DNA of 64,000 bases from Berberis thunbergii. Taxonomy: Eukaryota; Streptophyta; Magnoliopsida; Ranunculales; Berberidaceae. This document shows positions 55,430 to 64,000 of this stretch, piece by piece. Position 1 is the stretch's first letter, and the number at the start of each line of letters is the position of its first letter. A program made the translations under genes and the position numbers. The notes beneath the pieces are model-generated. The model was not told the DNA's origin. It searched no databases and saw only the letters and a list, made by a program, of their open reading frames with translations. The DNA is taken from contig QNQO01000590.1 of the NCBI GenBank assembly GCA_003290165.1, forward strand, positions 248,001 to 312,000. Direction: 5' to 3'.

Positions 55430-55716
55430 CATATTTGTAACAACTTTAAAAATAGTAACACTTTTGAGCTATTACAATCCACCCAACAATTTAAAGTCAA
55501 AATTAAATTTAGTCAACAAAATGAAAAATATATACAAAAAAATGATACAATAAATTAGATCATTATGAATAACATCACTTCTAAGGTCATACTATTTGTG
55601 GTGATACAATTATTTAATCACTTTGTTTGTGAAAATGTGTAAAATTGCTTTGTGGATTGTTATAGCTAAAAAAATTATTATTTTTTATATTGTTACAAAA
55701 ATGTCACTTTGGTGTA
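55430..55716. mobile_element. CACTA-type MITE, second copy
   Basis: The right end CACTTTGGTGTAGTG and the internal TTGTTACAAAAATG, AGTAACACTTTTGAG and ATGATACAATAA pieces match the MITE at 42050-42358. The left CACTA terminus is lost or mutated. Confidence 0.6.
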
Positions 55717-55940
55717 GTGCGTGTTGGGTTCAGTCAATGTGTCATGACTATTGACCACGTGTTGGATACGTATCGGGCACGTGTCAGATGCGAGTCTAAC
55801 ACATATCTAACTCTCTTAAACGAGGATTTTTCGAATAGTCCATGCATCCTCGCTGTAAATCAAACTTCAAAAATAAATGATTAATGGATTCCACTTGATG
55901 ACTCATTAATCTCATACCATTCTATAGATATTGTTTGTAG

Positions 55941-56401
55941 TAAGGGTGGGCAATATTGGTTCAGTTCGATTTTGAGCCCCAAACCGATTTCATTCGGTTT
56001 GCCCAAAACCCAAATCGAAAGCGAATTTTGTATTTGCAAATCGATGAATTCGGTTGAACCGAATTTCGGACCGGTTCGGTTAGGTTGGGCCGAAATTTTG
56101 GGCTCAAACACTTGAAAGACTTTCATTAAAACATGCCCAATTTTTTTATAGATCAAATTTTTAGCCCAAAATTGTAAACTTTATGAGAAGGGGACGATTC
56201 AGTGCAACAAGGTGTACTACAGTGCATTTGTTGCACTAATCAGGTATTGACACCTACATGTTATTTATTTATTTATATATATCTAATTAATCGATCGGTT
56301 CGGTTATAAATCGGTCGGTTAAAAATCGTAAACTGATTTTAAACCGTTTATAATCGGTTCGGTCGATTAACCGAATTTAAATCGGTTTTCGCCCACCCCT
56401 A
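55941..56401. mobile_element. hAT-type MITE with 8-bp target duplication
   Basis: The termini TAAGGGTGGGC and GCCCACCCCTA are flanked by GTTTGTAG at 55933-55940 and 56402-56409. The 461-bp element is full of CGGTTCGGTT-like motifs and has no gene. Block 1 has the empty site near 46520 (ATAGATATTGTTTTTGTTGTG). Confidence 0.88.
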
Positions 56402-57920
56402 GTTTGTAGTTGTGTTTTAAAAATAATGGATAAAAAGTATATTAAAAAAAACTAATAAATATGGTTGGCTAGACTTACTCGTTCTGAATCGCTTCTAATT
56501 AGAACTCACAAACAAGTACATTTACTATATAAATATAGACTTGGACCAAAAAAAGACATTTCACAAGTAATCTATATTACAATTCAGAATGATGTTTTAC
56601 TAATTATTGCTGACGGGGACAAAGTCACAAACATTGGAGATAAAATATGGTTATGATTGAAAGTTTAAAAATATTGAGGGCTGAGATTCATTTGTTATGA
56701 TGACATGTTTGTAAATATAAAATTAGTGAAATGTACATGTGGTGGAGAGAGAAAGTATTGTGTGTTTTTTTTTTCAAAATGAAAATTATCAACTATCTAT
56801 GTAGTTGTCCGGTTTTAGTAAATGTGGTATCGTTGAAATGCAATTTTGAAGTTTTTCCAAGAAAACCAATTATCAATACCATCACTATAAATTTCAAAAT
56901 ATGTGTTTTATTTTTTAAATATGAAAGTATTTTAAATATTTTCATGCCTAAATATAATATTTTTCAAAAAAACGAACGAACATTTTAATAAACATTCAAT
57001 CGATTCTAAATTTATCCGAATTTAACTATAAAAAATAAGTATTTTTACCGTAAAATAGGCTTGCACTTAAAAAAAATAAAAAGTTTACATTCTAAAATCT
57101 AAACTATGGTTTTTTTTTTTAATGAAACTAATTGAGAACAATGGTGGAGATAATGATGAAAGTGTCGAAAACAATGATGGAATAATGATGAAGTGCCAAC
57201 GACACGAGTAATAATCCCTTCCATAAACACACTGACAAGTACGAGGTGCTGGAAAAATGTTTTATCCGATCACCAAATTAGGACTGAATTAAAGTTGAAC
57301 TAACAAAAGTTGAGTGACTATATCAAATGGGCACCTAATGTCTCCATCCTAAGGATCATTATTAGGTTTTGCTAAAATGAAAAAAAGCCATGTTCAACTC
57401 TCAGCATCTCTTTAATTCACTCAAAATATTTTTTCTTTCTTCTATGTCACATCAAATTTTCCATCCCATTGAATTGCTTTTAATTGTAAATCTCAATTCA
57501 AATTATAAGTCAATCAATCAATGAGTCACATAACTAAAATAATATGAACTTAGATATTTACAGAGAGATATATTTTTTTCTTTCCAATTTGGGTAAAGTT
57601 CAAAAAATAGAAAAAGACATCTGAGCTGGATCCAACTAAACACTTTCCTTTTGATACTGTGGATTCATGTGTGAATAGTAAAGCTATTAAAATACCCTTT
57701 TTGAAAATTTATACTACGAATTTTTGTATTCAGGTATTTGAGGAGAGTGTACAATATGTGAGTGTCAATTTTATCCATTTTTCCATTTTTTCTAAACTTA
57801 TGAAGACATTGATAGAGTTGACACTCACATACTGAACATCTTCCCCAAATATTAACCAGACAGAAAGACCAATCTGATTAAATAGTTGCCAATTAAGCAA
57901 AAGAGACAACGTAGAGTAAG

Positions 57921-58009
57921 TCTACAGTTATCAGGCACCGTCCATTTGCTTCGAAATATGAAATAATTCATATCTCGATGCAAATGAATGATGCCTGATA
58001 GTCACCAGA
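57921..58009. repeat. imperfect 89-nt stem-loop
   Basis: TCTACAGTTATCAGGCACC and the following bases to 57962 pair with 57967-58009 (TTCATATCTCGATGCAAATG, then GATGCCTGATAGTCACCAGA). Arms are about 42 nt with roughly ten mismatches and a four-base loop, ATAA. The size resembles a young plant miRNA precursor or a tiny MITE. Confidence 0.6.
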
Positions 58010-58573
58010 AACAACACCACACACAACACTACTGCACTTAAGAATTTATGGACAACCAAATAACAATAAAAAAAAAAAACAAAGGGAATTGAAATGAAGG
58101 TTTGATGGGTGTGTTAACCACATATTGGTGGAGCTATCACTACACCACCTTGTGTGGGGCTGGCTGGCTGGACCATTAGGACACCTTAACTAAGGCTTTA
58201 TAGAATTTATGATGAACTTAACTCAAGCCTAACCTCACTTGGGATTCTTAATGGCATTTTTTTGAGAACTACTTTCAAAAATTAGTAGAGAAAAACAAGA
58301 AAAAAATCAAGGAAAAAAAAAGGAAAAATTTATTGGCCGTGTTAGGCTCAGTCAACATGCCCTGATCATTGACCACGTGTCGGATACGCATTGAGCGCGT
58401 GTCAGATGCGAGTCTGTGTCTGACACATATCCAACTATCGAAACGGGGGTTTTCTTATATCACTCCAATATACAAACATATACTCTCTCTTGTTGATTTT
58501 CTTATATCACTCCAATATATGGCATTTTTCTACCTCTAAAATGAAGAAGATGCATGGTGTAACTTGTGAGCAC

Positions 58574-58710
58574 GCCAATGGCATGACAGCTCAACGGTTA
58601 GAGTTTGGCGGATAGTACTACTAGGTCATGGGTTCAAATCCATTTTGCGGCATTTTTATGGGCTTTGAAATTCTATAAAAACCCTGCTTGCCTTAAAAAA
58701 ATAAAAAAAA
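58574..58710 (+). mobile_element. tRNA-derived SINE with perfect target duplication
   Basis: Box A-like CAGCTCAACGGTTAGAG and box B GGGTTCAAATCC precede AACCCTGCTTGCCTT and an A-rich tail. AACTTGTGAGCAC flanks it at 58561-58573 and 58711-58723. The empty site, with one copy of this 13-mer, is at about 49342 in block 1. Its 3' end resembles that of the SINE at 24191. Confidence 0.9.
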
Positions 58711-59163
58711 AACTTGTGAGCACTGGAAGTAAGTAGGACCATAAACAACTTGTTGCTTACCAATTCTGAACAGATGTTATAAGGAGAGACTTGGACAAAA
58801 AAATACATCTCCCAAGTAATTAATTATAAGAGACATGGTCTTTCGATGTAGTGTATGCTGTAAAATAACCCCTTCCATTGACACACTGATAAGTATGAGG
58901 TAATGGAAAAATGTTTTATCAGAAGGTGTAAAAAATAAGTTTTTTTTTGGAAAGCGAACGGAGTTATATATTTAGGATCCCCGAACCTTAGAAATGAGAA
59001 AAAAAATAAGTATCTAAAGATATTACAAGCCGATTTTATCTTTCAAAGCAATTTTCTAATCTCGATAAAGATAGAGTGTTTCGATTTGTTAAGCCATTCA
59101 CAAATTCTCATATTTTTTCTTTCCACACGCACTACATTAGCACACGAGAAACCCTATGCTGTA

Positions 59164-59319
59164 ATCACTCTATACGTCGGGATGGATTAACTTATAACCA
59201 CCAACTTAGCCAATAAAAAAAAATCTTGAAACATCAAACTCAGAAAGAATTCTGATAAGAAACTGTTTCAAATGAATTTGAAGAATCTGCAACGAAGCAT
59301 AAAGTGATCCAAAATCTCA
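59164..59319. repeat. 156-bp direct repeat, left copy
   Basis: ATCACTCTATACGTCGGGAT to CCAAAATCTCA. It is 98 percent identical (three differences seen) to 61696-61851 and brackets the LTR fragment. Confidence 0.9.
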
Positions 59320-61695
59320 AAATAGTAGAGTTTAAAAATTATTACACCACACGCTCGTAAAACGAGGTGAAAATAAAATTAAAACTCTCCTCACAAAATA
59401 AAAATAATAAAAACTTTGCTTGACGTTGGCAGGATCGTTCAATTTTCTCGAGAAGCGTGTAATTTGAAATATATGCTTTCTATTAATACCTGCAAAAAAA
59501 AAACAAAAAAACAAGTATCAAAACTTCTAAGACTTAAAAGAAATAACTAAAAAAATAAAATCAAGCCTATCCTAAAAGCAAAAGCAATCTTATATCTGAC
59601 CTAATTTTTTTTTTAAACCTAAACTACAAACTAGTGAAAATAAACTCTTAAATCCAATTACACTGCTACAGTCCCCGGCAACGGCGCAAAAAACTTGATG
59701 CAAATTTAACTAACCTAAATAAATAGGTTAATTTAGCATAATTTTAATAACTGCAAGTGCATAGTGTCTAACTGGTAGACAATGGCAAGTACAGGTCGAT
59801 CCCACGAGGACTGTGGTTGCAATTAAATTTTTCAAGTTGACTTAAACTAATTTAAATGAGGTTACAACAATTAAAATATCTAAATAAAAATCAAATTAAA
59901 AACAAAATAAAAAGTTTTAAAGAATATGAGAAAGGAAACCAAGGCATTGAATCCACCACAGGTTCTTTGAGATTTGTGTAATCAAAAAATATTGTTTTCA
60001 AGATTTAACATGATTAACCTAAAGATTAATCTAAGTTCGCAATTGATTTTAGCAAAGGTATAAACCCCTAGCATTGCGTGTCTTCTTACGGCACACACAA
60101 TCACAGGTTTATTTTAACTAATCCTAAATCTCTAGCATTGTGTGTCTTCTTACAGCACACACAATCACATATTCAGATTTATTGATTAAATCATGCTTTA
60201 ATTTCAACAAAGGGTATTTCTAACTACCGACTAGTCTAGATAATTAATCAGGATATAATTGGTGAAAGCAAGTTATTGAAAATCATAAATCAAATGTGTT
60301 TAACGTTCAAGCATAAAGAAAACAATAAATGTAAATACACAAACTCTAGGAAATCCTTTGGTTTCATCGTAGCCTTGGCGAAGGGTTTAGTTATCTATGG
60401 TAGCGGTGGTCACAACATCAATGGAGGTGGAAGTCATCTCTGCACGGATGCGAATCCCGAGAAAACTGGCTAAAAGCACTATGTGGTGGCTCTTACAGAT
60501 AGCTGGGGTGTGAATAGACAATTAACCGAATTAACCAATTCCCGCCTCTGCTACAGTACTGCGCTGGTCCACCGTCTTCTCCAGCGCGACAGCGGCTGTT
60601 CTCGCGGCCTTCCTTCGATCCTCGCGACCGTCCTTGACCTCAAATCGCTCCCAGAACCTACACAAGAAGAGAAAATGTGAGGAAACAGTTAGATATCAAC
60701 AAAAACGCAAAGGAGGGCGAGGAACAGGGCTCCCTGTTTCTGTGATTGCGAGCTCTGTCTCGCGAGGTGGTGGTGATGGTGTTTGGTCTGGTCCTGACGG
60801 TGGTCGTGAGAGAAGGAGGCAGGAAGGAGCTCGAGACGAAGAGATGCCGAGAGAAGAGGGGAAACAAGGTCTGTGGCGAGGCGGAACAAAGTCGCGGTGG
60901 TTGCGGCTCTGTTTCGTGGCAGTGGCGGCTGATGGCGTGTTCTTTCATGGTCTGGTGGCGAGGTTGGAGCAGATAGAGAGAAGTGCAGGAGGTAGAGACC
61001 GTGGATAAGAGAGGAAAACAGGAAGGAGAGAGGCTGCGAGGGAGGAAAACAGGGACTATGCACGCGGTGGTGGTGGTGTTCGTTGCGAGGAATGAACAAC
61101 AGGGACAGATGGAAGGTGGTGTCTGGTGGAGATGGCAGCTGTGGTTGTCAAGGAGGGAAGAAAGGGGGACAGAAGAGGGTATTGGTGAGATGAGGTGGTG
61201 ATGGTGATGATTGCAGGATGATCACCCTGCCGATTTCCTATCGAACGAGGATTGCCGGTAGGGAGAATTAGTGTGGTGGCTGAAAAAGAGAAGAGGAGAG
61301 AAAAAACGTAGAAAATGAGAGGAAAAAGAGAAGGGATGTGGAAGGAGAGAGAATAAGAGATGAGCTCCTTTCTCTAAGATGGGGAAGCTAAATAGGGTTC
61401 TCATATTATATTGGGCTTGGGTTTTTAGGTTAGCATTTTTTTTGTTTGGGCTTAGGTTAAATTAGGTGGACTTAGGTTTATTAGGGTTAGGTTTAGATAT
61501 GTGTCTCTTTGTTTTGTACCACCACTCGAATCGACCAATTGTCATTCCTTAAATTGTCGCCTTAACATCATTTCATCGTTAACGCTCAAATTTCTGCCAA
61601 GACATGAAAACGAAATAATTATTATAAATTATACTAATCGAAACACTAACATAAATAAATTAAGGGATATATTATGTAATAATTACGTGAATATC
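59320..61695 (-). mobile_element. LTR plus primer site of an Athila/Tat-like element, minus strand
   Basis: On the minus strand, TTGCGCCGTTGCCGGGGACTG (complement of 59675-59695) is a tRNA-Asp-type primer site, the one used by plant Athila/Tat Ty3/gypsy elements. It follows a long LTR (about 59700-61650), and about 350 bp of internal leader follow the primer site before truncation at 59320. The LTR contains two near copies of CTAGCATTG(C/T)GTGTCTTCTTAC (60070, 60133) and a GA-rich zone (60700-61350) whose open stretches are not proteins I recognise. There is no gag-pol and no second LTR. Confidence 0.7.
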
Positions 61696-61851
61696 ATCAC
61701 TCTATACGTCGGGATGGATTAACTTATGACCACCAACTTAGCCAATAAAAAAAAATCTTGAAACATCAAACTCAAAAAGAATTCTGATAAGAAACTGTTT
61801 CAAATGAATTTGAAGAATCTGCAACGAAGTATAAAGTGATCCAAAATCTCA
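61696..61851. repeat. 156-bp direct repeat, right copy
   Basis: Matches 59164-59319; the surrounding repeat block continues directly after it (CTTTCATTACAAAGCACAC). Confidence 0.9.
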
Positions 61852-62254
61852 TCACTTTCATTACAAAGCACACAAAGACATGAAATCCATGTTCAATTAA
61901 TGAGCACCTAATGTCTCCATCCTAATAAAAGCAATGAAGCATCAATTGATCCATTAAATGCAACAAGCCCCTAATAAAAACAATGAAACGTCAAATGATT
62001 TAGAGTTTCGTCATTCTCACTCAAATGGGCGCCTAATGTCTCCGTCCTAAAGATCATAATTAGGTTTGCTAAAATGAAAGCCATGTTCATATCTTATCAT
62101 CTCTTTAATTCACTCAATATATTATTGTCACATCAAATTTTCCATCCCATTGAATTGCTTATAATTATAAGTGAATTAAACTCAATTCAATTTAATTACA
62201 AGTTCGAGCCAAAGTCAATCGATGACAAAGGAAGAAAACTTTTGAGTCACATAA

Positions 62255-63651
62255 TGTTAGAGAATAGAAGTCCACCTATGTTACAACATAGGAAAGTGTC
62301 ACAGAATAAAAGTCTACCTATGTTACAGAATAGAAAAGTGTTACAGAATGGGTTAGGAAGACTTTCCTATTGTATTTTGGTTTCCTAACAATAGAATGTA
62401 TTGACTTCTATTCTCTAATATGACTTCAAAGTTTTCTCCAAGCTGCACATTTCGTCTGCATCTACATACTACATGTCCAGCTTGCGGGGGGGGGGGTATT
62501 AGAGAATAGAAGTCAATACATTCTATTGTTAGGAAAATATCTTTCAGTATTAGTAAATACATCCTATTGTTAGGAAAATATATTTTAGCATATTGTGTTG
62601 CAAGTTTTATGGGGTTAGAAGTTTTATGGGGTTAGAAAACTTTTCGATGGCTAGTGATTTGTTTCCTTGGTTTGGGAGGTTTCCTAGTGTATGCTGATTT
62701 CCTATTGTATTTTGACTACAATATTTATATTGGTGATGAATGAATGAAAGAACACAATTTGACATTAAACTTTACATGGTATCAGAGCTACTTTCTTTGG
62801 TGACCTAAGACTCTGGGGATTCAAGCTCTTCCCCGCCTCTGACGACTATGCAAGAGGCGGGGGAGGGATGACAGCAGGAGAAACACCCTCGATAGCAAAG
62901 TTCAACTAAATTGAAGGGAAATTGCACTCTACAACAACTTCATGCATATCAGCAACACGCCGCCAACCTGAAATTCAATCAAGGAAGGGGGGCCAACAAT
63001 ACCAAAACCTGTCTTGTCTCGCATTGAGCAATACCAAAATCTATGTTGTCTCGAATTGAGCTATACCACTCAAATTGAGCAATACCTAAATCTATGTTGT
63101 CTCGAATTGAGCAATACCACTCGAATTGAGCAATACAAAATATGTGTTGTCTCGAATTGAGCAATACCACTCGAATTGAGCAATAGCAAAATCTATGTTG
63201 TCTTCACTTGAGCAATACCACTCGAATTGAGCAATACCAAAATCCGTGTTGTCTCGACTTGAGCAATACCAGGACTCGTCCAGACTCGACGATAATGATT
63301 TCATCACCAAATAGGTCTTCAAAGTTTCCTTCAAGCTGCACATTTCGTCTGCATCTAGATGTCCAGCTTGCGGGGGGTATTAGAGAATAGAAGTCTGCCT
63401 ATATTACAACATAGAAAAGTGTCACAGAATAGAAGTCTACATATGTTCCAGAATAGAAAAGTGTTACAGAATGGGTTAGGAAGACTTTCCTATTGTATTT
63501 TGGTTTCCTAAGTTTGATTAGATTTCCTATTGTATTTTGGTTTCCTAAGTTTGCTAGGTTTCCTATTTCTATTAGGTTATGTCAAAGTTAGCTCTATATA
63601 AGCTTGTATTCTATTCAATGAATGAGAAACAATATTTTCAATACAATTCTT
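62255..63651 (+). mobile_element. small composite LTR element (TRIM-like) with three LTR pieces
   Basis: A partial LTR (62255-62393, TGTTAGAGAATAGAAGTC) is joined to an inverted LTR fragment (about 62386-62425). Then comes an internal 3' end with the PPT GCTTGCGGGGGGG (62479-62497), then an LTR (62498-62775). The tRNA-Met primer site TGGTATCAGAGC (62776-62787), about 590 bp of internal DNA, a second PPT (63367-63378) and the last LTR (about 63379-63651) follow. The flanks CATAA and CGTAA may be the target duplication. It has no coding capacity and depends on a helper. Confidence 0.75.
63000..63270. repeat. about 50-bp tandem array inside the TRIM-like element
   Basis: Five imperfect units carry TGTTGTCTCGAATTGAGCAA and CCACTCGAATTGAGCAATAC, with the TGTTGTC marker near 63044, 63094, 63144, 63196 and 63246. 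Minus-strand open stretches across it (IAQFEWYCS repeats) are repeat artefacts. Confidence 0.88.
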
Positions 63652-64000
63652 TACACGTAACTATAGTATAAACTTACATATTTCTCACATAGATATTTAT
63701 GGAGATAATTTTTTCTTACCAACTTGGGTAAAGTCCAAAAATAGAAAAGAAATCTAAGCTGTAAAAGGATCCAACTCAACAACTTTCCTATTTAATATTG
63801 TGGATTCATGCATGAATAGTAAAACTATTAAAACACCCTATTTGAAAATTTATACTACTTTACCCATCTCTCCGTCTTCTCTAAACTCACCGACAGTGAC
63901 GGAGCCAGAAAATTTATGAAGGGGGCGGAGTGATGTCATAGTTAATATAAGAAATATATGAATTAATTACTTTAATAAAAAATTTAATTCGAACAATACA

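Larger units (their letters stand above)
55630..62250. repeat. repeat block 2 (two related sub-units with nested insertions)
   Basis: This is the counterpart of block 1. Sub-unit 3 starts about 55630 and sub-unit 4 at about 58331. Extra DNA relative to block 1 is explained by a hAT MITE (55941-56401), a SINE (58574-58710) and an LTR fragment (59320-61695). The repeat resumes at about 63655-63850 after the composite LTR element. Open stretches inside it (such as 56731-56988) are not conserved as protein. Confidence 0.75.

Noticed and set aside
58574..58710. tRNA gene candidates at 24205, 43740-43830 and 58590
   Set aside because: Box A and B are present but the cloverleaf is not intact, and A tails with target duplications show they are SINEs.
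60634..61201. Several 60-136 codon frames on both strands in a GA-rich zone
   Set aside because: They come from purine-rich low complexity inside the LTR and overlap one another; no family is recognised.
63000..63270. Regularly spaced repeats suggesting a CRISPR array
   Set aside because: The units are contiguous diverged tandem repeats without unique spacers, in a plant retroelement.
63000..63343. Minus-strand open frames with IAQFEWYCS repeats
   Set aside because: They are produced by the 50-bp tandem array and carry no protein signature.

Overview
The window is nuclear DNA from a flowering plant, very probably a eudicot. Genes are split by many AT-rich introns, all bounded by GT/AG except one. 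The proteins are plant-type: a KIN-14 kinesin, a plastid-type RecX, an LRR receptor kinase close to Arabidopsis RGI3, SFT2, and a TPR1/TTC1-like protein. The gaps are filled with plant mobile elements (LTR elements primed by tRNA-Met or tRNA-Asp, an L1-like LINE, tRNA-derived SINEs, hAT, CACTA and Tourist-like MITEs). I cannot name the species. Splice sites were chosen by eye from reading-frame phase and protein conservation.

Region 1 (1-14.5 kb) is gene rich. It holds the 3' part of a KIN-14 kinesin gene (+), including one AT-AC (U12-type) intron; a RecX-family gene (+) whose 2.3 kb last intron holds two decayed invertase/pectin-methylesterase-inhibitor genes in opposite orientations; and an RGI3-like LRR receptor kinase gene (-) broken by four small frameshifts.

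Region 2 (14.5-26.2 kb) has a gene-poor spacer and then an SFT2 vesicle-transport gene (-). SFT2 has a 15-nt first coding exon and a 5.85 kb intron carrying a TIR element, a Tourist-like MITE and a SINE.

Region 3 (26.4-38.9 kb) is built from duplications: a 0.55 kb tandem duplication, then two large tandem units (27834-35560 and 35561-38879). Each unit carries a hAT-like element with a captured exon fragment, a roughly 188-bp satellite (five copies in one unit, one in the other), and the promoter plus leader exon of the downstream TPR gene. A young LTR retrotransposon (32266-35252) is inserted in the first unit only. Instead of a normal gag-pol it carries an intron-free 573-codon ORF that includes the La motif of a host LARP1 protein. 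A short integrase-like tail survives at its 3' end in another frame. This captured-gene retroelement is the most striking object in the window.

Region 4 (38-45.9 kb) is the TPR1/TTC1-like gene (+), with MITEs and a SINE in its introns. Region 5 (45.9-64 kb) has no convincing host gene. It consists of two related repeat blocks (about 45.95-50.45 and 55.63-62.25 kb), each containing two related sub-units, separated by a broken copia gag and an L1-type LINE ORF1. The second block was later hit by a hAT MITE, a SINE, a tRNA-Asp-primed LTR fragment and a small composite LTR element. Comparing copies gives clean empty sites for several insertions.

The five host genes have no obvious functional link: microtubule motor, organelle DNA maintenance, peptide-hormone perception, Golgi traffic, and chaperone-type TPR adaptor.
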